64,000 nt of DNA from Cephalotus follicularis (Eukaryota > Streptophyta > Magnoliopsida > Oxalidales > Cephalotaceae). Position 1 is the first letter of the stretch; each line of letters starts with the position of its first letter. Where the stretch lies: the NCBI GenBank assembly GCA_001972305.1, contig BDDD01002260.1, positions 348,924-412,923 of the forward strand. The letters are read 5' to 3'. The notes beneath the pieces were generated by a model that worked only from the letters and a program-made list of their open reading frames with translations, was not told the DNA's origin and did not search any database. Shown piece after piece: positions 11,843-23,423 of the stretch. The translations under genes were made by a program, and so were the position numbers.

Positions 11843-14780
11843 TGTAATGACCCACATTAATTTTTGGGTAAATTTATGTTTGGGGCTTGGGGGAATTTTT
11901 TTTTCTTTTTCTCCTTGGTTGTGGTTGGCGTGGGCTTCTTTTCTTGGGTAAGTGTTACTTTGGCTTGGGCTTGGTGGAGGCCCAATGTTATACGATATGG
12001 TTAAGAGATAAGAGATATTTGATTGGTGTTGGGAAGTGTGCAAAGCTTACTTAGGAAGCTTGGCAATTGGCTTTCGGCAGACATCACATCCATCATCTTA
12101 CGCTTGAAGAAGCATTTGAGAGAGTGAGCTTTCATCTTTCATCTTTCTTCTTCGTCTTTCTTCTGAAGCTTCTATCGCTGTTTGAGGTTGGGACTTTCCT
12201 TACCCGTCTACGCGTCTAGCACGTAAGAGTCCTCCTTGGTATGTTGTGGTACGTTGCTTTGTTGGTGTTGAGACGATCTATGAGGCCGAGGAAGAGCTTT
12301 GCCTTGGTTTTCATGGATGTGTGTGGTTCATGCATAACTTCAGGAACGTTTGTTCATGGTAGCTAAGCGTTGTTGTGTGTTGGTCTTGCAGAGGAGGATC
12401 TAGGCACGGAGTTCTCACAACAAGGAAGCTAGTTGAGGAAGCTACTGATACTAGTGAGTGGGATGTTGTTCTTTCTATCAATTGATAACTGAGAGTTTAT
12501 TGTTTATATGCCGTCCCATGATATTATCTTTGACTAGGATTTCTTCTCCTGTCATCTGTTGATATTGCATGTGAATACTGTTGTCTCGATGCCTGGGTTG
12601 AACTTGTTGTTTCCCCTTTCTGTTTAAGTATTCATGCTTTATTTGATATCATGTGTTGTTGTCCTCGGGTACTGGTTACTGGTTACTTGGTTATGTATGA
12701 GACTTGTTGTGGCTGATGGGGGAGTGGGCGTTCGACCAATTCCATTCAGTAGTGCCATTGTCTATGATGAACTGTTGAGTGTGACTGTGCTTGGGTTCCA
12801 TACCCGGATCTACTCATTCCATTGGTCTATGATGGGATGATGTGTGGGAGCAGCTGAGGATCTGCTATCTTCTCTGGTCAGGCCATAATGGGTCCTCGGG
12901 CATGAGATTGCCGGCACGAGATGGTCTAAGTGGTGATACACTTACCTCTGAGCTGATGTTCTCCTCTGTCATCTCGTTAAGGGTAGAGCTGAGCGGTGAT
13001 TCGCGGGCCCCTTGAACAATACTAACGCTATGTGATTTCCGACGAGGTAGCTCCTCGATCAATGTTCATATGGTGTAGTGCTGAGCTCGTGATTGCCGAC
13101 GGCGGTGGGCTTGCGTAGCCCCTCGATCGATGTTCATGTATTGAGGTGCGCCAACGTGTGATTGCTGGGGAAGGAGTGCTTGCGTAGCCCTTCTACCGAT
13201 GTTCATGCGGTAATCTAGAAGTGGGTATCTATATGCGTATATGAGGGATGTGTACAGTCCTGTAGCCCATGACCGCGTTGATGGATCGTCAACGGAGTTG
13301 TTATTTGTGCTTACCGAGGTGGTTCCAACTATGGAAGTGTGTGAGTATGATGTGTGCATGTGCGTGTGTGGAATGTGCTTGTGATTGATACAGTACCAGT
13401 AGTCCCTTGATAAATGTCGATCCTTAGAGTATGATCTTTTTTTGATCCTCGGATCCTTGGCATGTTCTGACATATAACCTGTTGTTTATCTTCTTTCCTT
13501 GAGGTCGGTCATTGAGTTGGTAGCTCTCACGTCTCCTCAGGTTTTCTTTTTATCGATATCTTTGTATATTTTCACCTCTGCCTTGTTTTGTTGAGCAGTG
13601 GATATGGGTTCTCCTCGGCCTAGTTGGGGTAGGGCATGTATACCTTGGCTCTTGGCACCCCGGTGGAAGTGGGTTTGCCCAGGATATTCCTTGATCTTAC
13701 TCACTAGTCAGTTGGACTAATCCTTTCTCAGTTTTATGTGCAAAGGAAGCGGGGCAGCAGGGTTCTTGAAATCCACTAAGGATAGCGTGTTGAAAGAGGT
13801 AGATGCCTGACGCAGCACCTTAGGATGGCTCCTCGACCACGGGCACCTTCATGCATTTGGGGACATTCTTGGGGGGTTTGTTGTATAGATTTTTTTGATG
13901 TCTATGCCTTGTAACCCTTTTGTTGTACACATGTGTATTGGCTTCTTGGATGTTGTGGGTCCTTGGCATTTTGCCTGGGGACCGTACATAATTCACTTGT
14001 TGTTTTATATAGTTTGTTGTTATGAGCTGTTTACCCTACCTTGTTGTTGTTTATGTTAAGTATTTAGGGTGCAGGGATGACGTATGAGTTCGGGGGTTGT
14101 TTGACCCTGGGCAGAGGAGCAGGTCTCCCCAGCCCTGGTCTTAGTGAAACTTCAGTGTTTCTCCCCGGGGACTTTTGTGCGTGGCACCTCTGCTGAGATG
14201 CTGGGGAGGGGTGGCTATGCTCATAGTTAGTCAAACCTTAGGTTGACCTCGCAGCTCGGGTTGGTTGACCCTAAACTGAGGTCTGGTGGCGTCCTTGGGT
14301 TTTTGTCCCCGAGCATGCTCGTAGGCGTTAGTAGACTTGAGAAGGTTTTCCTTAGTTTTGCCCGTCCTCCCGACCTCGGACCAGCTCGGTCCCTGAAGAT
14401 GTTTTGTCAGGTGAGCCCTGGTGGATCCCCCGGGTACCTGGCCAGGGTGAGATTCCATCTCCTTAGTCTAAGTTGAGCATTTGGGGGACCTCTGGTTGTT
14501 GTCCCATGCTTGGCGTTTGTCCCCGGGCCCTTGTGTTGATCCCAGTCTTAGCTTATGTTAAACGTTGTCGTTTCCTTGTGCACGGGTATTCCTTGTTTGT
14601 ATGCCTTAGTTGCGTTTGGCCTGGGGAGCATGGCTCTCCTCGACAGTGTGTTTTAACGCTTGCCCTTGGCCTTAGTGTTAATCTTTGTTTGTTGGGGTTT
14701 TGATTAGGGATCCTGGTGGGGGATCCTTCCACCTGGCACGTCCGTCCTCGGGCGGGGGTGCTCGAGAACGGGGCATGTCA
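11843..14780 (+). mobile_element. Solo LTR, Ty3-type (TSD CCATA)
   Basis: It starts TGTAATGACCC at 11,843 and ends GGGGCATGTCA at 14,780, with the perfect 5-bp duplication CCATA at 11,838-11,842 and 14,781-14,785. No primer-binding site or coding domain is present, so it is a 2,938-bp solo LTR. The segment 12,770-12,840 resembles a segment of the 27-kb element's LTR near 29,830-29,950 (CATTGTCTATGATG, GGTTCCATACC, GGATCTGC), which points to a related family. The last ~750 bp are unusually G-rich. Confidence 0.92.
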
Positions 14781-15833
14781 CCATAGGCATGTCGTAGGCC
14801 TGTCACGGGGACATGACACTTCTGTAGTGGTGTGATTTGACCACGACATCTCTCTATGTTTTGATAATCCCATGAGGTGAATTATGGATCTGTTATGTAT
14901 GATAGAGGCGTATGGGTCGATCCTAGGATATGTTAAGGATTTGGATTTTGGGGATTGATTGTGTAGTGCCATACACGTCTTTCCGTCGGAGCATGTGGGC
15001 CTTGCAAACCCCTTGCAATTATTTATGTGTGAATAAAATTTTGGATCTCTGTGATGAGATTATGGAATCAGATAAATATCTGTTTTATTTTTGGAATCTT
15101 TAACTCGGATAATGTTAAAAAAAATTTGGATATTGTTTCGGATACTATTTTGGAAAATTAGATTGGCTCTGAAGCTTGGATTATGCTTGAAATTTGAATA
15201 TTACTTTGAAAATCAGATTTTGCCTTTGGATATCGATTTGAAAAGTTGATAACGTTTTGAAATGCGAATATTTGTTTTGAATTGATAGAATTGTTTATAT
15301 GACCACTTCTTTTTACTTTCCGAAATAATATTAAACTATTTTATATATGAGATTTTTGGTATTTAAAGGTTCAGGTATTTCCTATCCTTTAAAGTATCAT
15401 TTTATGTTTTATGATTCTATATCCGTACTGAGGTTTGCTCAGCCCTGTTTTGTTTTCCATGCGGCAGGTATTTTGGGACAGCATCCAGAAAATCTGTGAT
15501 GAGTGATGTCCACCCACGTTTGAGGATCATCTAGGAGTGTGATCCTACTATGTTTCTGTTAGGATTAGTTTATGAGCAATAAGTACCTTTTGGTTTATGA
15601 TTTCAGTATTTGACTTATGGATTATGTTTAAACTTTCATATTATGATTAAAGTTTTAGACTATGTTTTAGATTTTGTTATATATATATATATATATGTTT
15701 AGACCACCACGTTTGAATAAAGTTAAGATTATATTTTGATTAAAAGGAATAAAGTTGAGCTTTGTTATAAGATATGTTATGTTTAGTTTTGGATTATGAA
15801 CCGTAACGACTCCCACCGTTCGGGGGTGTTACA

Positions 15834-16903
15834 CTTATAATCGAAATAAAAGAATTAAACTTAATTTAATTCTTTATTACACGTGATTAGTAATCAATTA
15901 ATCTCGATTATCCTAATGATCAACATCGACATCTAGCTATGCATATTGATCCCCAGGTAATATGAATATAACCTCGAATATCGAATTACAGTTACGTGCG
16001 CATATAATCCTTCTATCGGAATTGCTTGAATTAAACCTAGGGTATGAAACATGTTAGGGCCTAATAGTTTATTCATTGAAATGATATTGTGGGTAATTAG
16101 ATGTCTCAATCAAATTAGAAACCCTTTCTAATTAACTGATCTTTGATATTGGAATCATCATTCTAATTCCTTTTCATTATGGTCAGAAAATCTTATAGCT
16201 AATAACCCTAAGTATAAACTCCCTTTGCTGGGAGCGGTAGATTCCATCTTGCTCACTCACATATCTCGATGCATAATCTACCATACCCAACTAATATCTG
16301 TATACTCCTCATGGTTAGAGGATGTACTTAAGTATCATTAAAGCATGATATCTTATAAATAAGACAAATAGTAGTGGCTCAGGTCTAAGGACCACATACA
16401 CTACTGCAATACAAGAAGCCTGTCTGGCATGTAAGTAAAACTCCATGTAGATCTTCCTACTGCGAGCCACTTTAGTGAACTCATAAAATAATGAGCACCC
16501 ACGTGTATGCCATATAGTCACTACATGAATACTTCTGAGAATAGTTAACATCTTCAATGAGTTGGCATACTATGTGCTAGTCTATCCGGATAACATATGT
16601 TCAAGTATGTTATCCTACGACTAGGGAGGTTCTAGAATAAAGCTTATCGATGTGTTGAGTCTCACAGTATGATCTCATCATGGCCTTAGTCATCAAACTT
16701 TATTCCATGGACATTTAAACATTAAAATTCAATAAAGGATATTCTCTATTATAATCAATGGCAACTGTATATATATATATATATATATATATATGAACAG
16801 TTGCCATTGATTATAATAGAGAATATCCTTTATTGAATTTTAATGTTTATTATTAACTATTGTTATTACATGATAACCTGGCTTGCAGGACTTATCTCTA
16901 ACA
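15834..16903 (-). mobile_element. copia-1 3' LTR, truncated
   Basis: The minus-strand start TGTTAGAGATAAG lies at 16,903, directly after the polypurine tract. The sequence aligns to 51,270-52,291 (5' LTR). About 660 bp of its distal end is missing on the far side of the Ty3 element that ends at 15,833. It contains a long snap-back palindrome at 16,716-16,849 that its partner LTR lacks. Confidence 0.85.
16716..16849. repeat. Perfect 53-bp inverted repeat around an (AT)n loop
   Basis: The left arm 16,716-16,768 and right arm 16,797-16,849 are exact reverse complements by eye, for example ending GGCAACTGT and starting ACAGTTGCC. They are separated by about 28 bp of AT dinucleotides. The 5' LTR of the same element has the right-arm sequence (about 52,184-52,240) but not the left arm, so the hairpin arose in this copy. 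Confidence 0.93.
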
Positions 16904-16929
16904 ATCTCCCATTACTACTAAAGTAAGTT

Positions 16930-17605
16930 ACCCATGTGTCTCACACCCATCATAGAAGGATGTTCGTCGAAGACGTTCTTTGATAAGGCTTTGGCAAAGG
17001 GGTCTGCTGTGTTGTCTTCTCCTAGTACTCACTCCACTTTGACATCTCTTTTTCCAATGATCTCTCTAATGGAATGGAAGTGCCACAATATGTGTTTAGA
17101 CCTTTGGTGTGACCGGGGTTCCTTGGCCTGTGTAATTGCCCTATTGTTGTCACAATATAAAGATATTGGATCATCAAGGAACCACATCAAGATCTGTGAT
17201 GAACTTCTTCATCCACACACCTTCCTTTGTAGATTCTGATGTTGCAATATATTCAGCCTCAGTGACTAAATCTACAGTGGTTGGTTGCTTGGAACTCTTT
17301 CAGCTCACTACACCACCATTCAAGATGTATATGCAATACGATGTTGATCTAGAATCATCCACATCTACTTGAAAGTCAAAGTTAGTAAAACCCTCTATTT
17401 TCAAACAATTTCTTCTATAGACTAGGAACATATCTTTAGTCTTTTTTAGGCACTTAAGAATGTCCTTGACTACCTTCCAGTGAATCTCACCTGGATCCAA
17501 CTGATATATGCTAGTATCGCTTACAGCAAAAGTGATATCCAGTCGTGTACATAAGATAGCGTACATGATACTCCCTATTGTAGAAGCATAGGGAACATGC
17601 ATCAT
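16930..17605 (-). pseudogene. copia-1 RNase H region
   Basis: Minus-strand peptides match the Ty1/copia RNase H region, beginning after YASTIGSIMYAILCTRLDI and continuing to motifs near the polypurine tract. It is the last coding part of the element, next to the 3' LTR. It is a broken fossil. Confidence 0.8.
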
Positions 17606-17715
17606 GCCCTCTCTTTCATGGATTTTGAAAGCTTAATCCCATGACAGAGAGGTAGGTAGCCTCTCTTGGAATTTTCCATGCTAAACCTCTTTAGCACTTT
17701 ATCTATGTATAAGGA

Positions 17716-18411
17716 TTAGGATAGTCCAAGCATCCTCTTAGGAATATCTCTATAGATATTAATTCCTAATATGTACGATGCATCTCCCAAGTCCTTTATG
17801 GAGAAAACTGTGGACAAAAATTTCTTAGTTCTAGTCGACATACCTACATCATTCCTAATGAGTGGTATGTCATGAACATAAAGAATCAAGAATAGGACTG
17901 AGCTCCCACTCAATTTCTTGTGCACACATGGTTCATCTTCATTTTTTACGAAATCAAACTCTTTGACCTTTTAATGAAAATAGGTGTTCCAACTCCTAGA
18001 GGCTTGCTTCACTCCATAAATGGATCGATTGAGTTTGCACACCTTGTGGTCCTAACCATTGGATATGAAAACCTTAGGTTGGGTCATATATATGTCTTCT
18101 TCAATATGTCCATTGAGGAAGGCAGTCTTTACACCCACCTGCCATATCTCATAGTCATGGTGTGCCGCAACAGCAAGTAAAATCCGAATGGATTTAAGCA
18201 TGGCAACGGGAGAGAATGTTTCTTCATAGTCGATCCCTTCTCTCTGTTTGTAGCCCTTGGCTACTAGCGTTGCTTTGAAGGTGTTAACCTTTTCATCCTC
18301 TCCAATCTTTCTCTTAAAGAGCCACTTGCACCCTATGGGAACGCTTCCCTCAGGTGCATCTACCAAGTCCCAGACTTGGTTGGAGTACATGGAGTCCATT
18401 TTGGATTTCAT
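17716..18411 (-). pseudogene. copia-1 reverse transcriptase region
   Basis: Minus-strand peptides include [38 protein letters not shown] and KTAFLNGHIEEDIYM, all signature blocks of copia reverse transcriptase, followed by SIKDLGDASYILGI. The catalytic D-D motif area (YVHDI) is recognisable. It is a broken fossil. Confidence 0.88.
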
Positions 18412-18419
18412 GATTTCCT

Positions 18420-19500
18420 ACCATTTCTTTGACTCTATATCTGATATAGCTCCTTGATAACTAGTTGGATCCTCATCTATAAGATTTACCTCTTGGGTTC
18501 CCTCTATGAGAAAACTCCCATAGAACCTGTCGGGTTCCCTAGGTATTATACTAGACCTTCGAGAAGGTTGTGTGTCAAGAGGTTCCATTGTTGCTACATG
18601 CTCAATTAGTTGGTCATTTATCTGTTGAGTAGACGGAATCTCATCTAGCTCAACACTATTCGCACTGTATTCTTCCAATAGAAACTCTTTCTCTAGGAAT
18701 ATGGCATGCTTTGAGACAAACACTTCGTTCTCATCGAAGTAGTAGAAGTAGTATCCCATAGAGTTCTTGAGGTAACCTACAAATTTGCATTTAACTGACT
18801 TAACCTCCAACTTATTTACTTATGTTAGATTTACATAAGCTAAGAAACCCCAGATCCTACAGTAATTACGATGGGGTTTCTTCCCAATTCATATCTCATA
18901 TGGTGTACTATGTGTAGATTTCATAGGTGTCCTGTTCAACAAATGGAGTGCAGTTTCTAGGGCATATCCCCAGAAATATAGTGGTAGATCTGCATGGCTC
19001 ATCATGCTTAGCACCATATCAAGTGGGGTACGGTTTCTCTTTTCAGATACACCATTATGCTGTGATGTTCCTGGAGGAGTCCACTGAGAGAGAATCCCAT
19101 TGTCCTTGGGATAACCTAGAAACTTAGTGGAAAGATTTTCGCTTCCATGATCTGATCGTAGAGTTTTAATACTCTTTCCAGTTTGTTTCTCTACGTTGAT
19201 TCTGAATTCTTTGAACCTTTCAAAGGTCTTAGGCTTGTGCTTATCAAGTACAAGTAACTGTACCATGAAAGATCATCGGTAAAGGTTATGAAGTAGGAAT
19301 AACCACCTCTTGCCTGAATAGGCATTGGGCCTCACACATCTGTGTGCACTAGGCCCAATAGGTCTGTAGACCTCTCCCCTTGTCCCATAAAGGATGATTT
19401 TGTCATTTTACCTTTGAGGCAGGGTTCACAGGTTGGAAATGATTCATTGTGAGTGATATCAAGACATCCATCACTAACTAACCGATGGACGCTTTTCTCA
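18420..19500 (-). pseudogene. copia-1 integrase region
   Basis: Minus-strand peptides include LRSDHGSENLSTKF, GTSQHNGVSEKRNRT and LPLYFWGYALETALHLLNR, the usual core blocks of copia integrase, followed by the C-terminal block KCKFVGYLKNSMGYYFY. The zinc-binding N-terminal part lies near 19,330-19,500. It is a broken fossil. Confidence 0.85.
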
Positions 19501-19589
19501 CCGGCATGACCAAGTCTATAGTTCTAGAGGTATGTCTGGTTAATGCCATATCTCTTTCTTTTGGTTCATTTTTCAACATTTAAATTAAA

Positions 19590-20130
19590 ATTTCAATTTA
19601 TTATGTATAACCCATTATCAACAAAACACTCAACATACAAGACATCATTCTTATATAAAGAACAACTCTTGTCTTTAATTATACAACTAAAGCCATCGGC
19701 CATAAGTGCAGAAATTGAAATGATGTTCTTCCATAAGGAAGGTATAAATAAAGTGTTCTTTAGCTCGAGGCTCTTGCCAGTGGGTAACAAAATACAAGTC
19801 GATCTTATAGCTAATGCTTTAACGCTTGTTCCATCAGCTACTTTCAGGTCCACTTCTCCCTTTGCAAGGGTTTCACTTCCTTACATGTCCTGCATATTAA
19901 CACAAATGTGTGAGGAAAATCTAGTATCTAATACCCAAGAAGTAGGATAACTCTTATCAATTGGCATATTTATCTGAATCATGAATACTGAAGGATCACT
20001 TTTGTCTTGTGGTTTGCTAATGGAAGACAGGAACTTCTTGCAGTTCCTCTTCCGGTGCCCTACTACACTGCTGTAAAAACACAGGTCCTTTGTAGGGGTT
20101 TCGATTGATGTAGAGGCTATATTTGCCATT
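19590..20130 (-). pseudogene. copia-1 zinc knuckle and protease region
   Basis: The minus-strand peptide CFYSSVVGHRKRNCK is a CCHC-like zinc knuckle at the end of gag. SWVLDTRFSSHIC is the region of the protease active site, followed by the downstream protease block with SLELKNTLFIPSLWKNIIS. It is a broken fossil. Confidence 0.8.
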
Positions 20131-20186
20131 GCAGGTTACTCCCCTTGGTGCGGGTGCAGCTGACTGTGGCATTGTATAAGGCTACA

Positions 20187-20879
20187 CTACCTTATGCCTT
20201 GCCTATTTTTGCCTTTTCCCTTGCCTTTCGCAAAGGCATTCTTCCCCCTTGTTTTGTTCTGGGAAGTGTGGGTCAAGTGTATCACAGGATTGGACTTAGG
20301 GAGATGAATCTCAGTAACCCTCAACATGTTGAGAAGCTTAGAAAGAGAGACCTCAACTTTGTTCATGTTGAAGTTAATGATGAATTGAGAGTAGGAAGGA
20401 GGAAGTGACAGAAGGATCGCATCTATGCTCAACTCCACATCTTGGATGAAACCCAAAGATGCAAGCTGTTCCATACAGCTAATCATTTTCAGACAACAAT
20501 CGTTGACAGATGCTCCATTTGGCATCTTGGTGCAGAAAAGCTCCTTTGAGAGCTGATACCTACCAATCCTACTTTTCTCACCATACAACTCTTGTAGGTG
20601 AAACAAGATAACCATTGGGTCAGTTATGTGCTCATGCTAATGCTGCAGGTCATAGCTCATAGCTGCTATCACGCATCATCTGACAATCCTTCCACTTGAG
20701 AAATGTAGCATTCTCCTCATCACTAGCATACTCAGCAACGCTTGTGGGGATGTTAGCCTCAAGTACATAGCCTCTAGATCGATTGAGAGTATCAATCGTA
20801 GGTTACGTATCTAGTCCACAAAGTTTGGACCGGTTAACTTATTGGTATCCAGTATATCAGCGAGTGGGTTGGGTGCCAT
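20187..20879 (-). pseudogene. copia-1 gag region
   Basis: The minus-strand sequence begins near an ATG at 20,879 with peptide resembling copia gag starts (KLTGPNF). It continues with HLQELYGEKSRIGRYQLSKE and LPPSYSQFIINFNMNK, the UBN2-type gag core, and a Lys/Gly-rich basic tail. Copia-2 has the same blocks at 58,542-59,303. It is a broken fossil. Confidence 0.82.
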
Positions 20880-22048
20880 TGCAATATCTACAGATGTAAA
20901 AGAAAAGAAAAGATAATTAGTATTTTGTTCAAGTCATGTTCTCAAAACATTAAAGATTATGTCTTTAAATCTTTAAGTATATCCTCCCACTATTTTGCGC
21001 GAATTCCATAACCCTCAAGAATGGAAGACGAGAAACATTTAATTTGAATGATCTCATCATAAGTTGTTTCTTAGGGGTGATTGGAATCCCATAACATGTA
21101 CACCAACACCTTGGATTTACCCAACATGTGTGATATGCCTTATGGTTAGACAAAACTCTTTGTCAATTTTATCTATAAAATTCCCAATCTTTGTTTTAGA
21201 CTATAGGTACTATATGCCCATGAGTTTACTCATCAAGGCATAAATATTCTATTTCAGGTTGAGCCCATCATTGACCATTATGGTGGATTAAAGATATAAC
21301 CCTTGGGTTTATCCAAAAAGGATCGATCAATAGCCCATCACTAATGCATACCTAATATTCAATTGATGTAAGAAAACTTATCTTAAGTAAACCTTGGGTT
21401 TACCTAACAAGTTATGAGCTCTTAGCAAGGCTCCTCACATCAATAGCAATGATGGAAGGTAACGGCTGGTTATGTGCTTGTGTCCATGTTCACTATCACT
21501 TGATATTGAATTGATTAGAGGGGTTTAGTGGTCTTTAATATTAGCCATCCCATTATTAGTCTGGTTGACTGGTACATGGCATAATATGTAGAGATCGTTG
21601 GAATCTCTTGCACAACACATTTACGCTAAGCATGCATCTCATACATCTTAACCTAATGGTAGTCATGAACTTTTGAATTAATGCTCTCATCTTAGGTAGT
21701 TTATTACAATAAAACTAATATCCCATACAAGCCATGGGTGTTAAAATATTACAATATTACATTCTTCTACCTTCTCTTTTCGTCTTCCACCGCGGCTCTC
21801 GCCAACTAAACAAACTACTTCTAATTGCAAATAAAAAAGAAACTCTATTCCAAATCGAGGGATTTACTAGAGGAAGAGAGATTGTTTAAACATATTACAA
21901 ATTAGGGAAGAAGAGGAATGAAAGACTTAATAAATGAATATTACAAACACCTACCATTAAAGCAATAAAACTACTATACATTCAACATTTGAATAAAAAC
22001 CGTCCATCTAGCTTGAAGTTGATGAACTAACATCATGCATATTTTAAT
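20880..22048 (-). other. copia-1 untranslated leader with repeated stem-loop motif
   Basis: This lies between gag and the primer-binding side. It aligns with the copia-2 leader (59,304-60,480), for example CCTCCCACTATTTTGCGCGA against CCTCCCACTGTTTTTCGAGA. It contains three to four copies of a short imperfect inverted repeat (such as CCTTGGGTTTACCTAACAAG) between about 21,105 and 21,420. Confidence 0.7.
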
Positions 22049-22333
22049 GGGTAAAATACAAAAAACCCCCTGAGGTTTAGACTCATTAACACTTTGCCCC
22101 TTTGTTTTCAAATATTACAAAAACCCGCTCAGGTTTGAGTCCGTTTAAACATTAACCCCCTCAGGTTTGAGTCCGTGTAACGATTAACCCCCTCATGTTT
22201 GAGTCCGTTTAACGATTAACCCCCTTTGTTATTAGCATAAATTGTAAGTCAATGTGGTATATGTAATATTTGAAAACACAGGGGGTTAAGTGTTAGCGAG
22301 TTGAAACCTCAAGGGGTTTTTTGTATTTTACCT
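22049..22333. mobile_element. Mutator-like MITE (TSD TATTTTAAT)
   Basis: A 285-bp element has terminal inverted repeats GGGTAAAATACAAAAAACCC / GGGTTTTTTGTATTTTACC (slightly diverged) and a 9-bp duplication TATTTTAAT at 22,040-22,048 and 22,334-22,342. The interior has three near-copies of a CCCCCTCAGGTTTGAGTCCG block. A 9-bp TSD and no coding capacity suggest a Mutator-type MITE. The copia-2 leader gives the empty site (CATGCATATTAATTCAATC near 60,451). Confidence 0.85.
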
Positions 22334-22342
22334 TATTTTAAT

Positions 22343-23423
22343 TCAATCTCATTGAATATATAGGTAATAGACAAATGTATGAGTATATGTGAGCATACAA
22401 AACAATAACCAACTCTTCGAAAATTTTTAAAAATTTTAGGCTCGGGTTACTATTCATCATGGGCCCGGGAGGTACACGGGCCTACCAAGAATTGAGCCTT
22501 GGTAACTATTCATCATGTGCCTAAGAGATACTAGGGTCTACTAAGAATTGGGCCTTAACAACTATTCATGGTTCAACTATTCCATTAGGGTTAGAAGTTA
22601 GTGTTAGAGTTAGCGTTAGGTAGGATTTAGTAAAAACCCTAACCAGTGCCATGTGTCATCCATCCACACATATGCCACTTGTCCCTCAATTCAATCCTTC
22701 ATCACGTGACATAACTTCAACGCTAAAATTTAAAATCAAATCCTAACCATCCATCTTATGGATTGATCCAAGAGCCAAGATTGAATATTGCATAAAAGTT
22801 ACTTTATTAAAGGTGAAGACAAGCTTCCTTAAATCAAGAAAAATGTCATGAAGTGTGTCATAACAATTACACCATACTCCAACCTCCCATTTATTACATC
22901 TTGGTCAAAATTTGTGCTCTCCCTTACACAATCTACCTTCATCTCACATTTAATGTAACTCTTACATCAAATTAAATGCAACTCTTATATCTCATCATCC
23001 ATAAACATTAAATATAACTTTTATACTAAAGTTTATGGACTTTATTAAATTTTAAGACATTAAAGTGAGTAAGGTAAATATTATAATATGTCTCACATGT
23101 TATAATGTTTAGGGACTTTATACATTAATGTCGTCATAAAGGCCTTTTGCCATCATCTTCATTAGGATGACATAAAAGCTTCTAACAAACTCCATTAATG
23201 GAGTTAGAAAATTAAAGGGGCCAAAATTTTTAGTGACATATGGGATATGGTTAAGTTGATTTTTAGACTTAGGTTCGAGAAACAAAAATGTCCCTAACAC
23301 ACACAATCTCATTGGTGCGCCCTCAAAAATCAAAACAAAACTCTTTTGTTCATCATTTTTATACTTAAGCTTAGACTAACATTTAGGTCACCAAAATTAA
23401 AATTTTTACACTAATGGAAAGCT
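22343..23423. other. Unassigned segment inside copia-1 leader
   Basis: The copia-2 leader runs directly from TTCAATCTCAT to AATATAAAATGTGATC (60,460-60,500), but in copia-1 about 1.1 kb intervenes here before the homologous AATATAAAGTGTGATC at 50,518. It contains a ~56-bp imperfect tandem repeat (22,445-22,575, GGTTACTATTCATCATG) and otherwise AT-rich sequence. No gene, terminal repeat or TSD was recognised. Confidence 0.5.

Larger units (their letters stand above)
9640..15833 (+). mobile_element. Truncated Ty3-type element: internal 3' end plus 3' LTR
   Basis: A short piece of internal sequence (9,640-9,857) ends in a polypurine tract, TTTTAAGGGGGGAAGGA at about 9,840-9,857, directly before an LTR that starts TGTAATACACCG at 9,858 and ends GGGGGTGTTACA at 15,833. 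The wording around the tract (TTTCGGGACAAAATC) is typical of Tekay/Del-like chromoviruses. The 5' LTR, gag and pol are missing. The LTR is about 3.0 kb once the solo LTR at 11,843-14,780 is removed. It inserted in the copia-1 3' LTR, which resumes at 15,834. It is a broken fossil. Confidence 0.8.
9858..15833 (+). mobile_element. 3' LTR of the truncated Ty3-type element (interrupted)
   Basis: The ends are TGTAATACACCG and GGGGGTGTTACA. The first 2.0 kb includes a pyrimidine-rich leader-like stretch at 10,095-10,260 and a CAGTCGACTG palindrome array at 10,970-11,175. The distal part includes GAGGTTTGCTCAGCCCTG near 15,430, the usual R/U5-type region, and a short (AT)n run near 15,680-15,696. 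It is split by a younger solo LTR. Confidence 0.8.
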
